Source: Streptomyces aidingensis (GTDB lineage Bacteria > Actinomycetota > Actinomycetes > Streptomycetales > Streptomycetaceae). From it: a stretch of 64,000 nt of DNA. The translations under genes and the position numbers were made by a program. The notes under the pieces are model-generated. The model was not told the origin of the DNA. It ran no database searches and saw only the letters and a list, made by a program, of their open reading frames with translations. The stretch spans positions 62,001-126,000 of the forward strand of contig NZ_FOLM01000013.1 in the NCBI RefSeq assembly GCF_900112355.1, read 5' to 3'. This document shows, in pieces, positions 9,353 through 17,828 of this stretch (the stretch's first letter is position 1; each line of letters begins with the position of its first letter).

Positions 9353-10004
9353 CGGGGTTCCCGGCCGCGCCGCCGCCTCCGGCCCGCACCGGTGCGCTCG
9401 GCCAGCCCTTGCCGGGCTGTTCCTGGTGCTTCCCGGGCTTCTCGTGCCCGCCGGGCAGCTCGTGGTGACCGGCGGTGCCGGAGTCGTGGCCGGTGATGAC
9501 GATCCGGCCGCGGGGCTCCTTGGCCCCGCCGTCGCAGGAGATGTCCACCGGGTACACCCCGGGCCGGACGGAGGAGCTGATCCGCGCCTTGCCGGTCAGC
9601 TCCCCGGCAGCGCCGGGCGACAGCCGGGCCTGGTGCACAAACGCCTCGGAGTGCGCGGTGCCCCCTCTGCCCGGGCAGCCGTGGACCCGGATCGTCACCT
9701 CCGCGCCCGGCCGCGGGTCCATGGGCGCGATGTGCACCTCCGCGCCGCCGGGCCGGTCCGTCGGCTGCGCGCCGTGGCCGCCGCCGCTCCCGCCGCCGCT
9801 CCCGCTGCCGTGCTGTCCGCCGTGCTGTCCGTCGTGCAGTTCGAGCAAGGGGCTGGGCTCACCGGCGGGGTGGGCCTTCACCGGCAGCGCGACGCATCCG
9901 GCGGCAGCCGCCAGGACCAGAGCGGCCAGCGACAGCGCCAGGACCGGCGACCGCCGGTGCTCCGGCCGCGGGTGCGGGGGATGAGGGCAACAGGTGATGC
10001 TCAT
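9339..10004 (-). CDS. Secreted, possibly lipid-anchored protein cotranscribed with the sortase
   Basis: The 221-residue product has a signal sequence (SPVLALSLAALVLAAAAGC) ending in a cysteine that could be a lipobox. A His/Gly-rich low-complexity linker follows, then a folded part (about 85-170) with two Cys (VHGCPG and DISCDGG) and a pattern like Ig-like domains (EVTIRVHGC...VRPGVYPVDISC). The tail is rich in His, Gly and Lys. I recognise no named family. Because its 3' end overlaps the sortase start by 14 nt, the two probably work together, but no LPxTG or LAxTG motif is seen at the C-terminus. Confidence 0.65.
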   Translation of the reverse strand: MSITCCPHPPHPRPEHRRSPVLALSLAALVLAAAAGCVALPVKAHPAGEPSPLLELHDGQHGGQHGSGSGGGSGGGHGAQPTDRPGGAEVHIAPMDPRPGAEVTIRVHGCPGRGGTAHSEAFVHQARLSPGAAGELTGKARISSSVRPGVYPVDISCDGGAKEPRGRIVITGHDSGTAGHHELPGGHEKPGKHQEQPGKGWPSAPVRAGGGGAAGNPGAPH

Positions 10005-10133
10005 CGGGCAACCTCCGGATCGGTACTCCGAAGGTCGCCCGGCGCACCGCCGCCCGCATCCGCTGCGGCGCCGCGTTACGCCATCGGGAGCAGCAGCCGC
10101 GCCCCGGCGCCCCGGGCCCGGGCGCCCCCGGCC

Positions 10134-10913
10134 TCAGACCCGGTCGACCAGATCGGCGATCGAGTCCACCACATTGGACGGCACAAACGGGTGCCGGTCC
10201 ACATCGTCCGGCCGGGTCAGCCCGGTGAGCACCAGGAAGGTCTCCATGCCCGCCTCCAGCCCGGCCAGGATGTCGGTGTCCATCCGGTCCCCGATCATGG
10301 CGCTGGACTCGGAGTGCGCCCCGATGGCGTTCAGCCCGGCCCGCATCATCAGCGGATTGGGCTTGCCGACGAAGTACGGCGCCTGCCCGGTGGCCTTGGT
10401 GATCAGCGCCGCCACCGAGCCCGTCGCCGGCAGCGCGCCCTCGGTGGACGGCCCGGTCTCGTCCGGGTTGGTGGCGATGAACCGCGCCCCGTTGTTGATC
10501 AGCCGGATCGCCTTGGTCAGCGCCTCGAAGCTGTAGGTGCGGGTCTCGCCCAGCACCACATAGTCCGGCGCGGTGTCGGTGAGCACATAGCCGATGTCGT
10601 GCAGCGCGGTGGTCAGCCCGGCCTCGCCGATCACATAGGCGGTGCCGCCGGGCCGCTGGTCGCCCAGGAACTGCGCGGTGGCCAGGGCGGAGGTCCAGAT
10701 GTTCTCCACCGGCACCTCCAGTCCCATCCGGCTCAGCCGGGCATGCAGATCCCGCGGGGTGTACATGGAGTTGTTGGTCAGCACCAGGAACGGCCTGCCG
10801 GACTCCTTGAGCCGTTTGAGGAACCGGTCCGCCCCGGGAATCGGCACCCCCTCGTGGATGAGGACGCCGTCCATGTCGGTCAGCCAGGATTCGATCGGCC
10901 TGCGCTCTGCCAC
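10134..10913 (-). CDS. HAD-IIA family phosphatase (NagD-like)
   Basis: This 259-residue hydrolase contains all four HAD motifs: DMDGVL with both Asp (about 12-14), FLVLTNN, the conserved Lys in FVGKPNP, and MIGDRMDTDI. The NagD-type C2 cap lies between motifs II and III. Members dephosphorylate small phosphometabolites such as nucleoside monophosphates or sugar phosphates. The substrate cannot be named from sequence. I prefer the GTG at 10913, with CAGGAGT 9 nt upstream, over a GTG at 10997 that would add 28 unlikely residues. Confidence 0.88.
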   Translation of the reverse strand: MAERRPIESWLTDMDGVLIHEGVPIPGADRFLKRLKESGRPFLVLTNNSMYTPRDLHARLSRMGLEVPVENIWTSALATAQFLGDQRPGGTAYVIGEAGLTTALHDIGYVLTDTAPDYVVLGETRTYSFEALTKAIRLINNGARFIATNPDETGPSTEGALPATGSVAALITKATGQAPYFVGKPNPLMMRAGLNAIGAHSESSAMIGDRMDTDILAGLEAGMETFLVLTGLTRPDDVDRHPFVPSNVVDSIADLVDRV

Positions 10914-11031
10914 TGCTGCGGACTCCTGCCGTGCGGGTACGCGCCTTACGCGGGTACGGGGTCGGGACCACCGGTGAGGCACCCCGCCGTGCCGCACCGA
11001 TGATCCCAGCGTATGACAGGGGCGCCGCCCT

Positions 11032-11838
11032 TCACCCGGCCGAGGGCCCCCGGGCCGCGCCGGCCCCCCGGCGGCCGTCGCCCGTCATCCGGGTGGTGAA
11101 GCTGAACCGGTCGCCCCGGTAGAGCGAGCGCACCCGCTCCAGCGGGCGGCCGGCGCCGTCCCGGGAGGCCCGGTGGATCAGCAGCATCGGCAGCGCGGGC
11201 GGGGTGCCGATCAGCAGCGCCTCGCGCGGTGTGGCCAGCACCGTTTCCAGCCGCTCGTCCGTGTCGCCGAGGACGATGCCCAGCTTGTGCCGCAGATAGG
11301 TGTAGAAGGAGGAGTCCGGGTCGAACTCCCGGTCCAGCCGCGGGGCCCGGGCCACCGCGAGATAGGTCGACTCCAGCCCCACCCGCTCGTCGTCCGCCAG
11401 CAGCACCCGCTCCAGATGCCATACCGCGTCGCCCCGGGCCACGCCTATCTCGGCGGCCAGCCTCGGCGGGCACGGATAGCGCTCCAGACCGATCAGCCGG
11501 CGGCCGGGCCGCAGCCCCTGGCGCCGTACCCCCTCGGTGTAGCTGACCAGCGAGAGCGGATGCACCAGCTTGGGCCCGGCGACCACCGTGCCCCGGCCGC
11601 GGCGGCGCAGCCGGCCCTCCAGCAGCAGCTCGCGCAGCGCCTGGCGCACGGTCTCCCGGGCCGCCCCGAACCGCTCGGCCAGCTCCCGCTCGGCGGGCAG
11701 CGGTTCGCCCTCGCCCAGTTCGGCCAGCAGTTCGTCCAGGCGGATCTTGACCGCGTAGTACTTCGGCACCCGCCCGTGTTCCGGGACCCCGGCGCGGACG
11801 GGCGCGTTGCCGTCCTGCGGGATTCCTCCGCTCCACAC
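11032..11838 (-). CDS. GntR-family (HutC/UTRA) transcriptional regulator, DasR-like
   Basis: The 268-residue regulator has an N-terminal winged helix (about 25-90; VPKYYAVKIRLDELL opens it and GAARETVRQALRELLLEGRLRRRGRGTVV holds the recognition helix). A C-terminal UTRA ligand-binding domain (about 95-245) follows. The start VPKYY and the layout recall DasR, which senses amino-sugar phosphates, but the sequence differs clearly and this is best taken as a paralogue. The GTG at 11838 has GAGAGGA 8 nt upstream. It stands alone, so its targets are not shown by context; the nearby nag genes are an obvious possibility. Confidence 0.82.
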   Translation of the reverse strand: MWSGGIPQDGNAPVRAGVPEHGRVPKYYAVKIRLDELLAELGEGEPLPAERELAERFGAARETVRQALRELLLEGRLRRRGRGTVVAGPKLVHPLSLVSYTEGVRRQGLRPGRRLIGLERYPCPPRLAAEIGVARGDAVWHLERVLLADDERVGLESTYLAVARAPRLDREFDPDSSFYTYLRHKLGIVLGDTDERLETVLATPREALLIGTPPALPMLLIHRASRDGAGRPLERVRSLYRGDRFSFTTRMTGDGRRGAGAARGPSAG

Positions 11839-12003
11839 CCCGGCATTCCTCTCGCATCGCGGAACCCTGACCCTGACCTGACTGTCTATCAGATCATCAG
11901 GTGCGGCGGGCGTCCGATTGCGAAGCGTCAGATACCCGTCATATACCGCTTGCGCGCCTCTTTCCGGGGCGCGCCGGACATCCCCGCTCCGGTCTGCTCG
12001 GAC

Positions 12004-12042
12004 GCGCCCCCGGGGCCCGGCGGTTCCGCGCCCCGGGGGCGC
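12004..12042 (-). terminator. Hairpin terminator downstream of bcp
   Basis: Bases 12004-12016 (gcgcccccggggc) pair exactly with 12030-12042, with a 13-nt loop. It lies just past the 3' end of the leftward bcp gene. Confidence 0.7.
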
Positions 12043-12092
12043 GACGGCGCACGGAGGTGCCGGCCTGTGGTGCGGCCGGCCGGCCGCCCGCG

Positions 12093-12560
12093 TCAGATCC
12101 CCAGGTCCTTGATGAGCTTGGCCACATGGCCGGTGGCCCGCACGTTGTACAGCGCCCGCTCGACCCTGCCCTGCTCGTCCACGATCACCGTGGAGCGGAT
12201 CACCCCGGTGATCTTGCGGCCGTACATGGTCTTCTCGCCGAACGCGCCGTACTCCTGGAGCACCCGCTTCTCCGGATCGCCCACCAGGGTGACCTTCAGA
12301 TTCTCCTTGGAGCGGAACTTCGCCAGCTTGGCCGGCGCGTCCGGGGAGACACCGACCACGTCGTAGCCGGCCGCCGAGAGCAGGTCCAGACTGTCGGTGA
12401 AGTCACACGCCTGCTTGGTGCAGCCCGGCGTCATGGCCGCCGGGTAGAAGTAGACGATGACCTTGCGGCCCGCGTAGTCGGCCAGCGACACCGGATTGCC
12501 GTCGGCGTCCGGCAGGGTGAAGGCGGGGGCGGGCTCGCCCGGCTGCAGGCGCTCGCTCAT
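12093..12560 (-). CDS. bcp: Thioredoxin-dependent thiol peroxidase (peroxiredoxin Bcp/PrxQ)
   Basis: This 155-residue peroxiredoxin reduces peroxides in the cytoplasm. The peroxidatic cysteine is in PAAMTPGCTKQACDF (about 46), with a second Cys five residues later as in PrxQ enzymes, so an intramolecular disulfide is expected. The active-site Thr and Pro precede it. Start at ATG 12560 with GAGGAG 5 nt before it. The gene is divergent from the DUF3618 gene. Confidence 0.95.
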   Translation of the reverse strand: MSERLQPGEPAPAFTLPDADGNPVSLADYAGRKVIVYFYPAAMTPGCTKQACDFTDSLDLLSAAGYDVVGVSPDAPAKLAKFRSKENLKVTLVGDPEKRVLQEYGAFGEKTMYGRKITGVIRSTVIVDEQGRVERALYNVRATGHVAKLIKDLGI

Positions 12561-12708
12561 CGTTGCTCCTCGGGAGGGTCGGTGCGGGGGCCGGGCCTGG
12601 TCCGGCCGGTGCCGCTCCAGCCTAATCGGGGGATCGGCGCGCGCCCCGGAGGTGCGAGCTGACAAGATTGGCCATCAGAGTTCGACGACGCGATCACGGA
12701 GGCGCACC

Positions 12709-13071
12709 GTGTCGGAAGCCAGCCCGGCAGGCGGCGGCAAGGCCAGGGGACGGAACAAGGGTCCCTCGCGGGCCGAGATCCAGGAGAGCATCAGGCGCCG
12801 GCGCGCGGAGCTGAGGGACACGCTGGAGGAGATCTCCGTGCGTGTGCAGCCCGGCATCGTGGCGCGGGAGGCCCGCAGCCGGGTGGCCTCCGCGATGGAC
12901 CGGACGGCGGGCAAGGCGTATGTGGCGGCCGGCCGTACGGTGAGCGGAATGCGGACGCAGCTGGTCCGCGACGACGGCGCCCCGCGGCTGGACCGGCTGG
13001 TCCCGGCGGCGGTCCTGGTGGTGGCGGCGGTCGGGCTGCTGGTCGTCGGCAGCAGACGGCGTCGCCGGTAG
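12709..13071 (+). CDS. DUF3618 domain protein, membrane-anchored
   Basis: The 120-residue protein has the DUF3618 helix (PSRAEIQESIRRRRAELRDTLEEISVRVQP, about 20-49), followed by an amphipathic stretch, a single transmembrane helix (LVPAAVLVVAAVGLLVVGS, about 97-115) and a short basic tail. Such proteins are common in actinobacteria and their function is unknown. GTG 12709 follows GGAGG (12698-12702) by 6 nt. The next gene, a GroES homologue, has its own promoter. Confidence 0.82.
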   Translation: MSEASPAGGGKARGRNKGPSRAEIQESIRRRRAELRDTLEEISVRVQPGIVAREARSRVASAMDRTAGKAYVAAGRTVSGMRTQLVRDDGAPRLDRLVPAAVLVVAAVGLLVVGSRRRRR

Positions 13072-13105
13072 CCGCCGGGCGCCGGTACTGAGATACGGTC
13101 TTCAC

Positions 13106-13447
13106 GTGAGCACCCAACCGACCCACGACAAGCTGCCGATCCGGATGCTGCACGACCGGGTGCTGGTCCGGACCGACACCTCGCAGGGCGAGCGCCGCTC
13201 CTCGGGCGGCATTGTCATCCCCGCCACCGCCGCCGTCGGCCGCCGCCTGGACTGGGCGGAGGTGGTGGCCGTCGGGCAGAGCGTGCGCACCGTCGAGCCG
13301 GGGGACCGGGTGCTGTACGACCCGGAGGACCGGGCCGAGGTGGAGGTGCGGGGCGTCGCCTATGTGCTGATGCGGGAGCGTGACCTGCACGCCGTCGCCT
13401 CCGAGCGCCTGGAGGGCGCGGACGACGCCACCGGCCTCTATCTTTAG
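13106..13447 (+). CDS. GroES-family co-chaperonin, orphan copy
   Basis: At 113 residues this is a little longer than typical GroES (about 100). It has the fold's landmarks: IRMLHDRVLVRTD at the start, SSGGIVIPATA in the mobile-loop region, AEVVAVGQSV and a GDRVLYDPEDRAEVEVRG strand. The mobile loop that docks onto GroEL is present but divergent (GERRSSGGI). No groEL lies next to it, so it is probably a secondary, specialised copy. TACGGT (13094-13099) is 6 nt before the GTG with no Shine-Dalgarno, suggesting leaderless translation. Confidence 0.82.
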   Translation: MSTQPTHDKLPIRMLHDRVLVRTDTSQGERRSSGGIVIPATAAVGRRLDWAEVVAVGQSVRTVEPGDRVLYDPEDRAEVEVRGVAYVLMRERDLHAVASERLEGADDATGLYL

Positions 13448-13488
13448 CCATCTCCAGCCGTCTCCAGCCGTCTCCAGCCAAATCCAGC
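13448..13488. repeat. 10-bp tandem repeat, four copies, after the GroES gene
   Basis: Units ccatctccag, ccgtctccag, ccgtctccag and ccaaatccag run from 13448 to 13487 between two convergent genes. The sequence is pyrimidine-rich on the + strand and makes no stable hairpin by itself. Confidence 0.8.
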
Positions 13489-13566
13489 GGTATCCCGGCC
13501 GGCTGCTGCGGCATGCGGCCGGCACCGTGCGACGCACTGCCCGCAACGGACCGCCGCAACGGGCGG

Positions 13567-16116
13567 TCAGAACGGGAGCTGCGGAGCGGGGAACGGGACG
13601 GGCGGCAGGACCAGGGGCGGCGGCGCCCCCGCGCCGTCCATGCCGCCCGGAGCCGGCGCCCCGGTCATGCCCTCCGGCGCCCCCTCCACACCCGGCCCCG
13701 GCTCCTCCGCTCCCGCTCCCGGGCCTTCCGTGTCCCCGGGACCCGCAGGCTCGACGGGCTCGACGGGCCCGGCCGTCCCGGCCGTTTCCGCGGGCTCGGC
13801 CGGCCCGGTGGGGTCCGCCGGTCCGGGCGGCTCCGGCGGGGTCTCCAGCTCCGTGCCGTAGTCGTCGGGCAGATCCGCGCCCGGCTCATGGGTGCGGTCC
13901 AGGTCGAAGTCCCGCACCGGCCGGTCCGCCAGTGCCGAGGCGGTGTAGCGCGCCCAGATCCGGGCCGGTACGTCCCCGCCGTAGACCCGGTCCGAGCCCA
14001 GCGCCCCGTACAGCGACATCTGGGCCCCGGTCGCCGGGTCCTGCCCGAGCAGCATGACCACGGTGGCCAGCTCCGGGGTATAGCCGGCGAACCAGGCCGC
14101 CCGGTCGTGCTCGGCGGTGCCGGTCTTCCCGGCCGCCGGCCGGTTGGCCGCCTGGGCCGCCATTCCGGTGCCGTGCCGCACCACCCGCTGGAGCAGCGCG
14201 GTGGTGCCGTCCGCGGCGGCCCGGCCGATCGCCCGCTCCGCCCGGCGCGGCGGCAGCGGGAACTTCTCCTCGCCGCTGCCGGTGGAGGTGACCGAGGTGA
14301 CCAGGGTCAGCGGGTGCCGCAGGCCGTGCGCGGCCAGCGTGGCATAGGCGTGCGCCAGGTCCAGGGCGCTCGGGGTGACCGTGCCCAGCGCAATGCTGCC
14401 CTGCGCCTCCTCCAGCCCGGGGGTGTCCTCCGGGATGCCCAGCCGGACCACCACATCCCGCACCCGGTCCGGGCCCACGTCCTGGCCCAGCTGGGCGAAG
14501 ACCGCGTTCACCGACTGGTTCATGGCGCCCTCCACGGTCATCGTGCCGTACTGGGCGCCCTCCGCGTTCTCCGGCGCCCACCCGGTGCCCCGCCCGTCCC
14601 GGGCGAGGACCTCCCGGCCGCTGGTGCCGTCGTACTCCGAGCGCGGCCCGATCGGCTCGCCGGACCGGTCGGTGGAGGCGTGCTCCAGGGCGGCGGCGTA
14701 GACGAACGGCTTGAAGGTGGAGGCGGCCTGGTAGTCACGGCGGGTGGCGTTGTTGACGAACTGTTCGGTGAAGTCGGTGCCGCCGTACAGCGCCAGCACC
14801 TTTCCGGTGGCCGTCTCCACGGACGCGGCGCCCGCCCGCACCGCCGCGTCCTGCTCCCGGTCGGCGCTGAGCCGGGCGGCCAGCTCGCTCTCCACGGCCT
14901 CGGTCAGGGCCTGCTGGGCATTGCGGTCGAAGGTGGTGGTGATGCGCAGGCCGCCGGCCTCCAGCCGGTCCGCGTCCACCAGGCCGGCGTCGGTGAGATG
15001 CTCCGTCACGGTCTCCACCAGATAGCCGCGCTGGCCGCCGAGCCCGGTACTGGTGTCCGCCTCCGGGCCGGAGGCGCCCGGGGTGCGCGGCTCCGGGAAG
15101 GCCATGCCGCGGCGCTCCTCCTCGCTCAGCCAGTCGGAGGCGACCATGCCGTCCAGCACGTAGTTCCAGCGGGCCAGCGCCTGGGTCCGGTGCTCGGGGT
15201 GGGCGTGCACGTCGTAGGCGCTGGGCGCGTTGAGCAGGGCGGCCAGATAGGCGCCCTCGGCGGTGGTCAGCCGGTCGGCGTCCTTGTCGTAGTAGGCGCG
15301 GGCCGCGGCCTGGATGCCGTAGGCGCCCCGCCCGAAGTAGCTGGTGTTGAGATAGCCCTCCAGGATGTCGTCCTTGCTCACCTTGTGGCCCAGCTTCAGC
15401 GCGATGAAGAACTCCCGGACCTTGCGGTCGACGGTACGGCTCTGGTCCAGGTAGTAGTTCTTGACGTACTGCTGGGTGATGGTGGAGCCGGACTGCGGGG
15501 CGCCCCCGCGCAGCATGTTCCAGCCCGCGCGGATCATCGCCTTGGGATCGACGGCCGGGGTGGAGTAGAAATCGCGGTCCTCGGCGGCCAGCACGGCCTG
15601 CCGCACCGGCACCGGCACCCGCTCCAGCGGAATGCTCTCCCGGTTCACCTCGCCGACGCGGGCCAGCAGCGAGCCGTCGGAATAGAGAAAGGTGTTGGCC
15701 TCGGCCGCGGCCACGGACTTCGGCTCGGGGATGTCCACCAGCAGATAGCCGGCGGCGAACGCGCCGCACGCCAGGGCGACGGACAGCAGCGCGCCGCCGA
15801 GCACCATCCGCCAGGTGGGGACGAGGCGTCGCCAGCCGGTGCGCCGCCGCCGGCGCGCCCGGGCCCGCGCCCGGGCCCGCAGCAGCCGCAGGCGGCGGCG
15901 GACCCGGGCGCGGAAGGCGGAGGAACGGCGCCCGCGCGCGGGGCCGGGGACATCGGCGCCCGGCATCTCCCGGCCGTCCGGAACCTCCGGAGCGTCCGGG
16001 ACATCCGGAGGGTCCGGCGCGCCGTCGTGGCGGTCCGCGCCGCGCCGGCCGTCGCCGTCGTCCTCGCCGTCGCCGTGGCGGTCCGGGTCGTGAGGGCTCT
16101 CGTGGTTGTCGTTCAT
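13567..16116 (-). CDS. Bifunctional class A penicillin-binding protein (transglycosylase/transpeptidase)
   Basis: The 849-residue protein has an acidic cytosolic N-terminus, an Arg-rich stretch (about 62-95), one membrane helix (MVLGGALLSVALACGAFAAGYLLV), then a GT51 domain with EDRDFY and GGSTITQQ-type motifs (APQSGSTITQQYVKNYY). The transpeptidase has STFK (active Ser), SVN and KTGT motifs in order. A 130-residue Pro/Ala/Glu/Gly-rich C-terminal tail follows, which is typical of actinobacterial PBPs. It polymerises and cross-links peptidoglycan outside the membrane. All catalytic motifs look intact. It is transcribed alone. Confidence 0.95.
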   Translation of the reverse strand: MNDNHESPHDPDRHGDGEDDGDGRRGADRHDGAPDPPDVPDAPEVPDGREMPGADVPGPARGRRSSAFRARVRRRLRLLRARARARARRRRRTGWRRLVPTWRMVLGGALLSVALACGAFAAGYLLVDIPEPKSVAAAEANTFLYSDGSLLARVGEVNRESIPLERVPVPVRQAVLAAEDRDFYSTPAVDPKAMIRAGWNMLRGGAPQSGSTITQQYVKNYYLDQSRTVDRKVREFFIALKLGHKVSKDDILEGYLNTSYFGRGAYGIQAAARAYYDKDADRLTTAEGAYLAALLNAPSAYDVHAHPEHRTQALARWNYVLDGMVASDWLSEEERRGMAFPEPRTPGASGPEADTSTGLGGQRGYLVETVTEHLTDAGLVDADRLEAGGLRITTTFDRNAQQALTEAVESELAARLSADREQDAAVRAGAASVETATGKVLALYGGTDFTEQFVNNATRRDYQAASTFKPFVYAAALEHASTDRSGEPIGPRSEYDGTSGREVLARDGRGTGWAPENAEGAQYGTMTVEGAMNQSVNAVFAQLGQDVGPDRVRDVVVRLGIPEDTPGLEEAQGSIALGTVTPSALDLAHAYATLAAHGLRHPLTLVTSVTSTGSGEEKFPLPPRRAERAIGRAAADGTTALLQRVVRHGTGMAAQAANRPAAGKTGTAEHDRAAWFAGYTPELATVVMLLGQDPATGAQMSLYGALGSDRVYGGDVPARIWARYTASALADRPVRDFDLDRTHEPGADLPDDYGTELETPPEPPGPADPTGPAEPAETAGTAGPVEPVEPAGPGDTEGPGAGAEEPGPGVEGAPEGMTGAPAPGGMDGAGAPPPLVLPPVPFPAPQLPF

Positions 16117-16289
16117 CCGAGTCCGGACTCCTCGTCCGTGGCCACCCGCGCGGCCCAGTGGACCGGCAAAAGGGAATACAACACCATCTTCCGGTCAGTG
16201 TGTCAGCACTCCCCGTCACCGTCAGGGCAGCCACGCCCGGACGGGGGACCACGAGCCCCGCCATGGACCCCGGCCGTCCTCCGACGGCG

Positions 16290-17645
16290 CTACAGCGGAC
16301 GCGCCGCGCCCTCGCCCAGCACGGACAGATCCAGCGCCGCCGCCATGGCCGCATAGCCCGCGTCGTTGGGATGCAGATGATCGCCCGAGTCGAAGGCCGG
16401 GAGCAGCCGGTCCGGCCGCCGCGGATCGCGCAGCGCCCGGTCCAGGTCCAGCACCGCGTCGAACACCCCGCCCGCCCGGATCCCGGCGTTCACCCGCTGC
16501 CGCACCTCCTCGTGCCGCACCGTCCACAGACGCGAACCCCCGCACGGCGCGAGCGTGGCACCCACCACCGCCAGCCCGGCCGCCCGCGCCCGGCCGGCCA
16601 GCTCGCGCAGCCCCGCCACCAGCTCCCCGGCATCGCCCCCGCCGGGGTCGCGCCGGATGTCGTTGATGCCGAGCTGGACGATCAGGGTGCCCGCCCCGGC
16701 CGCCTCCGGCACATCCGCCGCCAGCCGGTCCAGGCCCCGGTCGCCCTCGAACGGCCGGGCCGGCGAGGCGTCCCGAAGCAGCCGATTGCCGCTCAGCGCG
16801 GCATTGAGCACGCTCAGGCGCGGCGCGCCCGGCTCCGCGCGCAGCCGCCCGGCCAGCCGGTCCGTCCAGCGCCGGTTGGCGCCCGGGGTGGAGGTGACCC
16901 CGTCGGTGAGGGAGTCGCCGAGCACCACCACCGCCCCGCCCGCCGTCTCGTCGCGCACCTGCATCCCGCTGAGGAACCACCAGCTGTCGGTCGTCCGCCG
17001 GCCGTCCCCGTCCCCGCCGACGCCCGCGGGCAGGAAGGCCGCCCCGGACTCCTCCGCCGCATGGTCCCCCGGCGCCACAAAACCCGTCTGCATGGCCCAC
17101 CGGTGATAGGTGCCGGTCCGCGGCACCCCCGAGAGATGGAAGGTGACCAGCAGCCCCGCGCCGTCCGGCACCTCCAGCTCCACCGGATCGCTCCACACCT
17201 CCCGGCCGGCCGGCACCCGGACCGGCGAGGCGCCCCGGAAGGACAGCTCGCGCATGGTGCCGGGCAGCGCGGCCGGCCCGCCGTCCTCGGCCAGCGCCAC
17301 CGTGGCACGGGAGAGCAGCAGCGGACCCTCGCCATGACGGTTCGACAGCTCCACCCGCACCGCGTCGCCGCCCACCGAGGCGAACACCACATTGCGCACC
17401 GAGTGGTTCTCCAGCAGCAGCTCCAGGTCCCCCTCGCCCAGCGGCGGCGTCACCGCCGCCGACCAGGACGCCACCCAGGGCCCCTCCGCGGCCGGCACCG
17501 CCTCCGGCGCCGGGCCCACCGGCCAGGTCAGCGGCGGGGCGGAGGCCGTCCCCCCGCCCCGGGCAGTCAGCACACCGCCGCCCGCCACGCCCAGCAGCAC
17601 CATGGCCACCAGCGCGGCGAGCATGCCGCCGTGGCGTCGTCCCAT
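16290..17645 (-). CDS. Secreted SGNH/GDSL-family hydrolase
   Basis: The 451-residue product begins with a signal/anchor segment (MLAALVAMVLLGVAGGGVL, residues 8-26). An N-terminal beta-rich domain (about 60-230) precedes the SGNH core: block I is VVLGDSLTDG (Ser nucleophile), block II includes LNAALSGNRLL, block III is LGINDI (Asn), and block V is FDSGDHLHPND (Asp and His). It is probably an extracellular esterase or deacetylase. The two-domain plan resembles Streptomyces SGNH proteins called lipase or esterase-like, but the substrate is not evident. The ATG at 17645 has GGGGAGG 8 nt upstream. Confidence 0.88.
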   Translation of the reverse strand: MGRRHGGMLAALVAMVLLGVAGGGVLTARGGGTASAPPLTWPVGPAPEAVPAAEGPWVASWSAAVTPPLGEGDLELLLENHSVRNVVFASVGGDAVRVELSNRHGEGPLLLSRATVALAEDGGPAALPGTMRELSFRGASPVRVPAGREVWSDPVELEVPDGAGLLVTFHLSGVPRTGTYHRWAMQTGFVAPGDHAAEESGAAFLPAGVGGDGDGRRTTDSWWFLSGMQVRDETAGGAVVVLGDSLTDGVTSTPGANRRWTDRLAGRLRAEPGAPRLSVLNAALSGNRLLRDASPARPFEGDRGLDRLAADVPEAAGAGTLIVQLGINDIRRDPGGGDAGELVAGLRELAGRARAAGLAVVGATLAPCGGSRLWTVRHEEVRQRVNAGIRAGGVFDAVLDLDRALRDPRRPDRLLPAFDSGDHLHPNDAGYAAMAAALDLSVLGEGAARPL

Positions 17646-17828
17646 CGCACCGGCCTCCCCCTCGGCCCGGCCCGGCCGGGCCGGACGGTGGTCCCCCTCA
17701 TGGTCGCATCCGGCCGCGTCCCCCGCCCGCACCGCCCGACCCCGCACAATGCAGTCAGGGAACACACCCGGGGCAGACACGGGCAGACAGCCGGCGGGGA
17801 GCGCCCCGGCCGGGGGTAGACCGAACAG

